In this document: piece after piece, positions 22,719 through 31,644 of the stretch
Layout of the letters: every line of letters starts with the position of its first letter
Numbering within the stretch: the stretch's first letter is position 1
Assembly: GCF_000264995.1 (NCBI RefSeq)
Contig: NW_006767433.1
Location: forward strand, 1,148,876 to 1,212,875
DNA: 64,000 bases
Direction: 5' to 3'
Origin: Punctularia strigosozonata HHB-11173 SS5
Lineage: Eukaryota; Basidiomycota; Agaricomycetes; Corticiales; Punctulariaceae
Notes under the pieces: model-generated
Seen by the model: only the letters and a program-made list of their open reading frames with translations
Told to the model about the DNA's origin: nothing
Database searches by the model: none
Position numbers and translations under genes: made by a program

Positions 22719-22849
22719 GGTCAGTCTAGCCTACATCGCAACGACAACTCGACTTGTGTCATCTATACGTACACCGGAACACCCGGTCAGTCTGGCTACA
22801 TCGCAACGACAACTCGACTTATGTCATTTCTACGTACACCGAAACACCC
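22719..22849. repeat. Two-unit tandem repeat of about 66 bp
   Basis: Units 22719-22784 and 22785-22849 lie head to tail. Both begin GGTCAGTCT, contain CATCGCAACGACAACTCGACTT and TACGTACACC and end AACACCC, with only a few substitutions and one indel between them. The repeat lies about 110 bp upstream of the start of prenylcysteine lyase copy B. Confidence 0.9.
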
Positions 22850-23114
22850 TGAACGGACGAAGCTTGGGCGACTGAGTCGGTTTATACAATGTCTTCTCGT
22901 AAACGACAATGCATTGTAATGTTTCTTCGTCATTGGTCACGGGCACGAGTGATGGATGGTTCTGCGTGCATTGTTTAGGAAAGGAGCATTGAGAACTGCA
23001 ACTTATTACATGAAGGACGTGGATGCTACTGTTACAAATATCGAGGGAAAAGGCGTATCATCGTGAATTTGAATGAAATGTGAACCTGTACAATATGATG
23101 GAGGGAAGTAAGAT

Positions 23115-23711
23115 CTATTCTGAACCGCCGGTGCCGAGTGTGACAGCGGTGCAACTGATGGAAACGACTCCGTTCTGTGAACAATGTCAATCTTAGTTTG
23201 CGTAGTTCGAGGGGTTCACGTACGAGTGTACCGTCACAGCACGCGGGAGTGTTATCACAAGTGCCGTCGGTGGTGAGCGCGGTGCATCCGAGGCCGACAT
23301 CTTGGGAAGAGGTCAAAGTGACATCGATGGATGCGAGAGCATTGGTAGCATCAGTGCTATCAGCCTGTAGAAGGATCAATACAGGCGTCGATCCGCGGGA
23401 AAACCGTGACCAACAGGAGTAAGCTCGTCGCAGCAAAGAAGTTGACCAGTGGTGCATGTGTCGGCCGTGGCCGTCACGACGCCCGAGGGAGATTGCCTCT
23501 TGGCAGCTGCACAAACGACCGTCAGCGACATCCGCAGTCTTCACCCGACTCATTACGTACCAGAGACACGGGTAGGGGCGTAAAGCTTGCGAGGAGCACG
23601 GGGCGGCAGGCCGCGCTTGAGAAGCTCAGCGTTGGTGGGGGTGCCGACAGCGCCAGCCGAGACGGAAGCCACGATGGCGAGGAACATGGAAAGAGCAAAT
23701 GCCGACTTCAT
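23115..23711 (-). CDS. Class I hydrophobin
   Basis: Small secreted amphipathic protein that coats aerial hyphae and fruit bodies. The signal peptide is MKSAFALSMFLAIVASVSAG. It is followed by a basic linker with KR pairs, then the eight-cysteine pattern: C-x6-CC (CTTGQLLCC), C about 31 residues later (GLGC), C-x8-C, C-x5-CC (CDNTPACC) and C-x11-C ending VVSISC. This is the class I spacing. Length is about 147 residues. Exon 1 is 23711-23561 and intron 1 is 23507-23560. The second intron needs a GTTGGT donor to keep frame, which is uncommon. The last exon is NGVVSISCTAVTLGTGGSE. Long linkers before the first Cys are common in mushrooms. Confidence 0.9.
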
Positions 23712-23801
23712 TGTGATCGTGAAGTGGTGTCGTGGGGTGGTCGCTGAGGGGGCTGGAGGTGAAGGCTGGTTGACTGAAATTTGTAAACAGAAGGATGAGC
23801 T

Positions 23802-23808
23802 CTTTATA
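23802..23808 (-). promoter_or_regulatory. TATA box of the hydrophobin gene
   Basis: TATAAAG on the minus strand, 91-97 bp upstream of the hydrophobin ATG. Strongly expressed fungal surface-protein genes often have a TATA box at this distance. Confidence 0.6.
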
Positions 23809-25219
23809 GGTCCTCGTCTCCCATGACGCTGCTTGCTGTAAACGAGATTTGCCCAGAGGTAGCGTTCCTCAAGCTGTCCAATCTGGACCACATGGAGCGA
23901 GAGAGCGGGACTTCCAAGCGTTCAAGCTCCTGACGCCGCGTGCAGTGGGCGTTTTTCCTGTTCGAACTAGGCAGTCGTCGGTCTCCGAAGTTCGTAAAGT
24001 AACGCCGCCGATCAGCACTGTCCGACGGTGTGCCTGGCAGAACACAGTCAACAAGATCGATGACCAGTGCAGATCCAGCGGAACACTACAAACGTGGAAC
24101 GTCAGCATCGGGAACGCCCGCATCCGTGGGGTGATGCGTTCATACAAGCAAGGAACCGGCGGATGTGATCGTCGAGTTTCTGGACTCACATCGGCGGAAG
24201 GAACTGATCAGGAAAGCTCCTCCTGAGCACTAAGCATCGAGCAAATCTGAACCTGAAAGCGCTGCACACTAGATGTCCACAGGAGTTGTCAAGCGCAAGC
24301 TCGTCAGGATTGATTTGGGCCAACCATTCTGCGGACTTGACGTAGGGGTGCGGCGCTTGGAGCCACCTTACTCATGTAGGGTTAGGGTTGCAAATACATA
24401 CGTGAGTAAGTGGCGCCAAGCGCCGCATTCCGCCTCCCCTTGCAGTTTGCTCGAGTATATCGAAATCAGTGTGCATACAATACAGGTGTTGTACGATAAT
24501 TGCAAGGACACAGCAGGAAGCCATGACATACACATGGGCACTCACGAATTGACCATCTCTGACCGTGGGATGATCCGTCTGAACACAAGTTACTTGCCAC
24601 GGTCGATAGAGGGTTTACATCCGCGGACATATCGGCCGTTGCCATGGTTTATCTTATCTTATCGAACAAGCGCTCAAATTTCCGTCCAGACACGGAAAGT
24701 GTCATTACGCAGAGAAATCAAAGCGCAGTAGACACTACAATTATGTAAATGATACCGATAAGACCAAAACAGACTTCGGCGGCTCGGCCAACTGATACAT
24801 CACACGTACAGAGTGATACCAGTACATCATGTAAGCGTTCTCACACCTACAGTGTCACGCTGCTGCGTCCCATCTAAAACTAGCGCTCGTCCGTCCGATA
24901 TTCGCGGATTATCACGCTTTATCACGCTTTTGTAACGTTTTGGCTGGATCACATTTCTGTCACTGTGACGAGGCCCATGCGCAAAAACCAACTCCCTCCT
25001 TCGGGGGAGTCGGAATTCGCCGATCCTGCTTCATCCAGGGCTAGCAAAGGGGATAATGGCTAGCATCTACATAACATGTTCAAATATCCGAGAACCAACA
25101 AATGGGTGAAATGGAGGATATGAAATGGGATACTACTCGTTGAGTATGCGTGCTTCAGCCATCGTCATCATGCGGAATATCCCAGTCGTGTGTAACGTCA
25201 CGTATCGCCCTTCGGGGGG
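23809..25219. other. Long gene-poor intergenic region
   Basis: About 1.4 kb with no credible coding exon on either strand. It contains the hairpin at 24349-24427 and a small direct repeat (TATCACGCTTT twice, near 24910-24932). Composition changes several times along it. Confidence 0.5.
24349..24427. repeat. Inverted repeat with a telomere-like loop
   Basis: Left arm 24349-24378 (TGCGGCGCTTGGAGCCACC...) pairs with right arm 24399-24427 (...GTGGCGCCAAGCGCCGCA). The arms are about 30 bases and differ by roughly three mismatches or indels. The 20-base loop begins GGGTTAGGGTT, close to two units of the TTAGGG telomere repeat used by most filamentous fungi. No coding potential was seen. Confidence 0.85.
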
Positions 25220-26434
25220 TTACTCGCTCGCGGATTTCGGCGCCTCAATCGGCGGGTAGTTGTATTTGACTCGAGCCCGATGGTTGACGACCGACGGGAA
25301 GAACCAGTAGAGAAGCTGAGCCCACTTGTAGACGGAGGGTAGAAAGACGATACCACTGCTTTCGTCAAGAGCGCGGACGCATGACTTGGCAACATACTAA
25401 TCATGCAGGAGTGAGGGTGGCTCTAAGGGATGAAGACTGTTTGCTGACCTCTCGTTTCAGCCCGTTCTTGTTCGGGTCAGATTCTCGAATGCTTCCTCCA
25501 TCTACGGCGGATGCACGGAAGTCCCCCTCGACAGTTGCCGGCAATACGAAGCTGAAAGCGATATCTGGGTGCTCTATCGAGAGTGACCGATAGAGCATGA
25601 GCGATGCGGCCTTTGTTGATCCGTACAAGCTTCGCGTCGGCGGTGCTACGACGGCTCCGAGAGAAGACAGCAGCAGTATCGAAGGTGAGGGAGACGTGGT
25701 CGTGAGCAGAGGGATCTGTTTAGGATACTCAGCAAAGATGATCAGCTAGGGTGCTTGAGATTATGCACCAGAGATACTGCGGAGACAAGAGGGCCAGTGA
25801 AGTTGCCTGCGATGGCGGCGTTCGCGACATCCACGGTTCCTTGGATGCCTTCAACCGTTGCTTGAGGGGGGTCGAAAGCGCGAAGGCCGATTGAGTGTAC
25901 ACCAGCAACGTGTAGCAAAGGCTGTAACGCGCTCACGCCCGCGCATACAAGCAGTGTGTCGAGGCCACGCCATTCTGGGCACTCTTCGGTGAGACAGGGC
26001 CCACATAACGACGGGACCTTGACGCATCACGTACCTGTCTCCAATTCCGTCCTCACTCGTACCATATCCTCCACATTCGTGAAATCGGCGGTGACCCCAA
26101 TAATTCTCCTCCCGCCGGCTTGGAATTCGCTATGACCACCTCTGGAGGAAAGCGCGCGACATTCTTCCATGACATTCTGCAAGTCCGGTTCACGTCTCGC
26201 AACTACACATACGCGAGCCCCTCGAGACGCGTAGATATGGGCGATGGAACGGCCAATCCCACTGGAGGCGCCAATGATGAGAACGCGTTCGTATGCCGCA
26301 GGAAGCTTGGTGGCGCGTTGCATGCGCCGAATCCATCGGGGTACAGAGAGCACGATAGGAAGCGTGAACGACAGCCCAAGGGCTACCGGCGTCCAAGGGT
26401 CATTGAGTATCTCTTTAGCTGTTTCCAATGCCAT
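25220..26434 (-). CDS. Membrane-anchored short-chain dehydrogenase/reductase
   Basis: NAD(P)-dependent oxidoreductase of the classical SDR type. The N-terminus has a hydrophobic anchor (PVALGLSFTLPIVLSVP). The Rossmann motif is VLIIGASSGIGRSIAHIYAS. Next are VCVVARREPDLQNVMEEC, a cofactor-pocket Asp in TADFTN, LDTLLVCAGVS, the catalytic Ser in LLLSSLGAVVA, and Tyr-x3-Lys in LYGSTKAASLMLY. The C-terminal exon has VYKWAQLLYWFFPS, a second membrane-associated segment, and ends PKSASE. Three introns; one joins LVSAVSL to IPLLTTTSPS and another joins LKRE to YVAKSCVRAL, both in frame. The layout resembles the 11-beta-HSD-like/microsomal SDR group. The substrate is unknown. Confidence 0.88.
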
Positions 26435-27014
26435 GCCCGAGCGACTACTATAGCGTGTTGAACGTGGAACGGTGACGGCGCGTCGAGTTCAACTTTCGCG
26501 CACGTGGACTCGGCAAGGATTCGGATCCGAAGCAGTCCGGTGCGCCCGGACCTTGACAGTCTCCAGACTCTCCACTAAACTAAAACCCGTGTGTTGTTTG
26601 CCCATCTACTTACAGCTTCTATTGCCTCGACGGCGATATGCGCATTCTCTGTCCCCCCCCTTTAAGACGAGTCCGGGAATTGCAATATATCTGCAGCTCA
26701 TACTACGGGCTGTACGATGACAACACGGCCGCGAATCACATAAAACCGGTTATACAACGCGTTCAAGAAGTCGCAGAGTCCACATCCCGTAGGATGAGTC
26801 AATCAAAGCTCTCCATACGAGGACCCCACGACGAGCTGCCCGGCTTTGGCTGTCGGCACAGCCGGATACAGCGTATCCTCGTTGATAACAGACGCTGCTG
26901 TTGACGGCGTCAGACAGGCGATGCAGAAAATGGAGGGAAGGAAGCATTACTGGCAGCGATTGCTTCGACTGAAGCTGGAAAGGTCTTAACTCAGCTGCGA
27001 AGCTTTTTGTTCAT
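26435..27014. other. Intergenic region, nothing recognised
   Basis: Short unsupported open frames only. A run of cytosines near 26652 is the only compositional oddity. Confidence 0.4.
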
Positions 27015-27629
27015 TTATGTCTTGGACTCACCGGAGCTTGATTGAGAGTCGCAGCAGTACAGCTTGCATCCTGTGGTGCACCAGTTGCCGTCCCCATTAC
27101 CGTCACTCACGCTCAACTGGTATTTACCAGGAGGACATTCTCCCGAGCAGAATGGTGCTTTTCAGATAGAAAGATTGGTCAATAGAAAACCGTGAGCATG
27201 GTTGTCAGTCACCTGTTCCGTACCATTCACCTTCGCCGTGTCAAATGGTAAGTTTCAACCTGCACCCCCTACGAACGACCCAACTTACAGTTCCTAGGCC
27301 TGAATGAGTCAGGACAGCACAGAGCCTTTTTACCAGTCACACAGGTGTTGCCTACGTTTATAACGGAAGATTGAAGTGTATATCGCATATATACCAAACG
27401 AAACAAACCGTTGTCGCAACCACCTCCGCCCACCGTGAGCTTCTGCGGCTTGGGAGACGTGCATTCCCCGGCGCAAGCAGGGGCGGTACCTTCGGGTTCA
27501 CATTCAACGAGTACGTCGATTTCGAAATACAAGACAATCAGAACCTTGCCATACGCAACCATGGTCGTCCGCAGCGACACTGACAACCATTGCCAGGAAG
27601 AGAAGAGGGGCGGCAGATTTGAAGAACAT
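27015..27629 (-). CDS. Secreted cysteine-rich protein with a duplicated W-x-GTAP-x-C domain
   Basis: Signal peptide MFFKSAAPLLFLAMVVSVAA. After splicing the mature protein is two copies of one cysteine-rich module of about 45 residues. Copy 1 has CVWQGTAPACAGEC, a loop with GGGGCDNG, then CVTGKKALCC. Copy 2 has CEWYGTAPFCSGEC, a Gly/Asp-rich loop (DGNGDGNW), then CTTGCKLYCC. Shared spacing is C-x-W/x-x-GTAP-x-C-x-GEC ... C-x-TG-x-K-x-x-CC. Intron positions fall at matching places in each copy, which supports internal duplication. I know similar W-x-GTAP-x-C segments from other fungal secreted proteins but no function. The 3' end is uncertain: read-through of the last exon gives SGESKT and a stop at 27015; a further exon is possible. 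Confidence 0.75.
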
Positions 27630-27690
27630 CGTAGAACCAGCGAGGAGAATGTGGGAGCGCACTACGCTTATATGTACGTGGTCCCTGCTG

Positions 27691-27700
27691 ATATATATAT
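27691..27700 (-). promoter_or_regulatory. TATA box of the duplicated-domain secreted protein
   Basis: ATATATATAT, 62-71 bp upstream of the ATG at 27629. It is palindromic, so strand follows from position. Confidence 0.5.
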
Positions 27701-28225
27701 GCATACAAGAAATGTGCGAAGGTGACCCGGCAATTGTCACTTACCAATTAGGATTTCGGCTCAAACCTACCCCCCGCACACACTTCAATCATCGGTCCAT
27801 CGATTGAGCCGATGTTGTTATTTCCGTGAGCGACTCCCTACAAGAAGTCATGCCATATTGTTCGGTGTTCACAGATCGACCCGCGTCCGGTCCAGCGCAT
27901 TCCTTGCCCCAGGGGGATGAGCCCCGTCAAGTCAAGTACAGCGCTTCCTTGCTGTGGGCGTATAGATCTGCAGTCTCATATGACCTCCCAACGTTCTCAA
28001 AGCCTCTGTTCCCATCATTCAAGATATCATTGCCAAGGGCTCATACGCTTCCTCAATATCTATGCTGTCGTCAAACTGGGATGCCGGGCACGCCAAAAGC
28101 ATTCCCAAAACTTGTGAGCTAACTACTGCAGCTCTAACACATACACCACAAATGTAATCAAAACCAACTTGGATGGCCTCTTTGAGATTTCGTAAGTATA
28201 TCGCGTAACCCTTCGATGATCTAGG
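27701..28225. other. Intergenic region, nothing recognised
   Basis: A 98-codon plus-strand open frame (27826-28122) has no family-like sequence and no convincing splice partners. Confidence 0.4.
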
Positions 28226-28603
28226 TCAGGCAGCCGCGCTACCGATATGCTCGTGCACAAGCGTTTCCTTAAGGCCAGCCCTCGCATGCTCAACGATATC
28301 CCCTACAGCCACTCCGCTTTCAACGGTGAGTAACAGGCCGTGCTCCTCGACATTCCCCTCGTCTGTGATGTGATACGGGCCATGCAATCCCGTTGGATAC
28401 ACCCAAAATGTTAGACCGACTGTCGTGAGGCCAAGCTGGTTTATGGCCCCACGACCGCTGATATATTCTTTCACGGCGTTGAAATCGTCCGCACTGGATA
28501 TCTCGTCGAAATCTGCAGTGGCAAGGAGCGAGTACAGAAGGTCTTTGCTCTGTGTGCCGGTCGACCGCGCTACGGTGCAAGGCCACGGTTTGGAGTCGGT
28601 CAT
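28226..28603 (-). CDS. Hypothetical protein, 125 residues
   Basis: Single uninterrupted frame from an ATG at 28603 (MTDSKPWPCTVARSTGTQ) to a stop at 28226. It lacks a signal peptide and has one cysteine. The middle part (FNAVKEYISGRGAINQLG) and the C-terminus (VAVGDIVEHARAGLKETLVH) look like ordinary globular sequence, but I do not recognise the family. An intron-like 3' end (TTCGCCATAG) lies just upstream, so the real gene may have another 5' exon. Confidence 0.4.
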   Translation of the reverse strand: MTDSKPWPCTVARSTGTQSKDLLYSLLATADFDEISSADDFNAVKEYISGRGAINQLGLTTVGLTFWVYPTGLHGPYHITDEGNVEEHGLLLTVESGVAVGDIVEHARAGLKETLVHEHIGSAAA

Positions 28604-29190
28604 CGCGTTCTATGGCGAAGGGTTGGAGTCAAACACATTTGCTCCCTAACGTAGACCTTACCTTTGAGGATGTGATGCCTGTCGCAGTATACCTGCGGAC
28701 TGCTATACGGCACCAATGTTATAAGACATGCGCTCGTTGGGCCAAGTTTGTGTCAAAGCTAAAGAAGCATCGGTCTTTGAGTTCCTCCCACCGTTCGCCT
28801 TCGTATTTGACACACACATATCAGAGTTCGTCAACGTCGCATAGACCATGGGAGAGACGGAGGTACCATGACAAGCCTTGCCGTTCGCAACAAATAGGTT
28901 CACGAGCGCGGAAAACTTTATTATGGCATGGAGTCCACTACTGAGTTGCGGGAACCCACCATGCTGAATACCGTAGTTCCGTGACATGTGAAACGAACAG
29001 TCGGTCTCTTGCATGCGCCGGCCAGAGGCGAGTCGAGCAACACCGAATCGAGCAGGCCGAACATCGTCGGCCTGCTAAATCTGAGCCGCATAGCTTGAAT
29101 GTGCTGTCTCTCATTCACGCTGCGCGTTCTGATAAGATGATCAGGACACTCGTGAGAGCAACGCCGGGGAACGTGAAACCTAGTGCTGCA
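28604..29190. other. Intergenic region, nothing recognised
   Basis: Overlapping minus-strand open frames exist (for example 29014-28703) but none shows a domain, signal peptide or consistent splice pattern. Confidence 0.4.
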
Positions 29191-29197
29191 TATATAC
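29191..29197 (+). promoter_or_regulatory. TATA box of the small secreted protein
   Basis: TATATAC, 54-60 bp upstream of the ATG at 29251. Confidence 0.5.
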
Positions 29198-29250
29198 ACT
29201 GATAATTCGGCAGTTGTTGAGTTCATACCCTTGAGGCTTGCCCTAGCGCC

Positions 29251-29755
29251 ATGAATTTCTTGCCTTGGATTTTCAGCGTTGCGGTCATTCTTCAAGCCTT
29301 CTTGTCAGTGTCTTCCGCCAGTTCACACGTTTCGGGAGGTTTGGGGGACATCCATATCGCGCACCAGATGAAACCTCTTCAAGCTGACGCCGGGGAGGTG
29401 CGGGTTGCGACACTAGTGCGACTGAGGACTAGTTCCTTATTCCTCACTTTAACACTACAGCTGGAAGAGTATCTGAAAGCGGGTGGGAGCTGCAAGAATC
29501 ACGGAGAAAAGTTGACAACGGCTGTTGGAAAGTCAGTTCACTGAGTTTTATTCCGTTTCGTTCAAGGATCGATGATACAAACTTATACCTTCTCGCAGAT
29601 GCGATCCGGCAAAGTCGAAGGGATTTCTTTCCGCTCACAATTGCAAGAACAAAAGTGGAAAGTATTACTACTGCGTGTCGAAAGCAGGACAGACAGGAAC
29701 CTGCGGCGCTGTCAAAAACTTTGTCGGATGGGAGAATGGGGAATGTTTCACTTGA
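29251..29755 (+). CDS. Small secreted six-cysteine protein
   Basis: Signal peptide MNFLPWIFSVAVILQAFLSV with a Ser/Ala cleavage region. The mature part is short and Lys/Gly-rich with six cysteines after splicing: SCKNH, KCDPA, NCKN, YYCVS, TCGAV and ECFT. Two introns (after GDAGE-type sequence near 29397, and after AVGK near 29532) splice in frame. The last exon reads CDPAKSKGFLSAHN then YYYCVSKAGQTGTCGAV and stops at 29755. Total length is about 125 residues. The even cysteine count suggests three disulfides. I recognise no named family; an effector-like or antimicrobial role would be speculation. Confidence 0.7.
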
Positions 29756-30061
29756 AGCAGCTTCCGATTCGTGTCGTTTAGGAATACATCGATCCTCTTC
29801 ACGATATCACGCTTTGTTTCATCGTTTGCGTGCTGTTCTTTGTGTTGAATCCTCCGGATTTCGTTTTCGAGACTGCTTAACGATTCTAGACGTTAGCATG
29901 CTAACAGCGTGTATGTATGATGAGAGACAACCTTTCGCGGCTTCCATGTACTAGTGACGGAAAAGAGCTCATCCTCAGACAATGGTGTCAGATCGCTCTC
30001 GCCTTGATTATCCTTGAAGCAATATTCTGATGAGAAAGTGCACCTCAGAACAGTCGACGTA
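29756..30061. other. Convergent intergenic region
   Basis: Lies between the 3' ends of the small secreted protein gene and the DNA glycosylase gene. Nothing was recognised. Confidence 0.4.
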
Positions 30062-31303
30062 TCACACCTCGATATTATCCAATTCACAAGGAAGTTGTTG
30101 GAGCTCCGCCACGTAAGCCGAAGTGCGCCCTCCGACAGTCACCCACTTGATGGTTGCGGGATCTCCAGAAGGCTACAAGTGGTTTAACGAGAATAGTGCG
30201 AGAGCTATGCACAGCGCGTACTAGTTTCAGACTCGACTTCGCGCCCGTTTTCTTGCCCTTCCCCTGCTTCAACATCAGCAGGATATGTGATATGACAATA
30301 ATTCGACAGACCCAACGATGGATAAACAGCCAATCTGCTGGAAATTTGGTATGGTCTGCATCCGCGTCGACAGCTACTCGGCAAACTTGTCTCGTGTGCG
30401 TATGAAGCCGTTCGAGCTGGAGTTCACTGAGAGTATGACAACGCTGTTCTGGATGTATCCTAGAATGGTACAGAATTTCGTCCGCAACCCAGTTGCCTAC
30501 GCCTGCACTAAAGCCTTGGTCTAGCAGGAGCGCCTTGATCGGACAAGAACGCCTGAGCACTTTGGAAGAGAACTCGGACAACGCGGGCATGCTGAGTATA
30601 GGATCGAAACCAAGCTCTGAGATAGGCGGAGATGTCATTGGCGAGGATACGAGCCGGATACGTCCCAGCCTACGAGCGTCGCAGAAGGCGACTTGGACAG
30701 CGATCTGTTCACCATCAGGCGTACCGAGATGCAGGACAAACTTCAAGAAATTGGGTGGCCATTGCGCGGAGACCTTTCGGGACGAGCTCTGGTAGTGGAA
30801 TGGTTCCTGACCTTGTATCTGCAAGACAAGATGAGTGCGATGTCTCACGTAGAATGGACTTGTGAACGGAAGAAACCTGAATCATGCCTGTCATGCCGAA
30901 ATGTAAGACGGGGAAACGACCTTCGCCATCGAGCTCCATGTAAAACAGTTTTCCGTACCGCTGGACGCCGGTGATCATTCGTCCCTCCAATTCCTTGGCC
31001 TAGGTTGCGAAGCCATCATTATGACTTTACGAGGTCAGGGGAGAAGGTGGAATCTCACAAACTCATCATGGGTAGTCCCACAAAATACGATGTCATCTTT
31101 CACGCTGTCCACTCTCTACATGAAACCTTCGTTCAGTCCAATTGCTACGGGGAAAGCTCTGCCGGGAACTTGCTTGGATCATCTTGCCCTTGCCGACGGC
31201 CTCCAAGACGCGTCGAGCATTCTCGACTTCTGTTCCGAGTCGGAAGTTTAGAGAGAGTGCTACTTGTGTTGCTATCGTATCCTCTACCTGGAAGCTCAGG
31301 CAT
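30062..31303 (-). CDS. Formamidopyrimidine-DNA glycosylase (Fpg), plant/fungal type
   Basis: Base-excision repair enzyme for oxidised purines. Exon 1 is just MPELP plus the first base of Glu; splicing gives MPELPEVENARRVLEAVGKG, with the catalytic N-terminal Pro and Glu. Next come KDDIVFCGTTHDEF, AKELEGRMITGVQRYGKLFY, FPVLHFGMTGMIQ, VAFCDARRLGRIRLV and the helix-two-turn-helix GVGNWVADEILYHSRIHPEQ. After the FIHRW exon an intron removes about 50 nt and the C-terminal segment GKGKKTGAKSS, then VGGRTSAYVAELQQL, follows. There is no four-Cys zinc finger; the GGRTSAYV ending matches the zincless Fpg of plants and fungi. The C-terminal stop is at 30062. About six introns. Confidence 0.88.
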
Positions 31304-31644
31304 GGGTGCTATCCGGTATGGTTGCTGATAGAGTCATAGCGGTGTGGCCAAGCCTGGCCAAGCTGGATCGGAGAAGCGCGACGGATTCAGAGTCCGACGT
31401 CCATAGACTTCAACCTAGTCACTGCACCGGCCGCATCAGCTTTTGTCTTCATCCTCCTTTGTACCGCTATCCTGCGTCCACGCCTTATATTGTACTATTT
31501 GCATTGTTCGACTCGAGGATCACCTTTTCGCGGAAACCATATAATTGAGATCGATACGAAGAGACCGCTGCTGTCCTGCGCTCCCCAGATCCGTCTTTCA
31601 CCCCCAAAACCGATCGTTTGACTCCATCGAGCTAGTCTTCGAAG
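31304..31644. promoter_or_regulatory. Divergent intergenic region between Fpg and Pho85-type CDK
   Basis: Both flanking genes start here. A tRNA-like segment at 31339-31428 was examined and not accepted as a tRNA (see findings). Confidence 0.45.
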
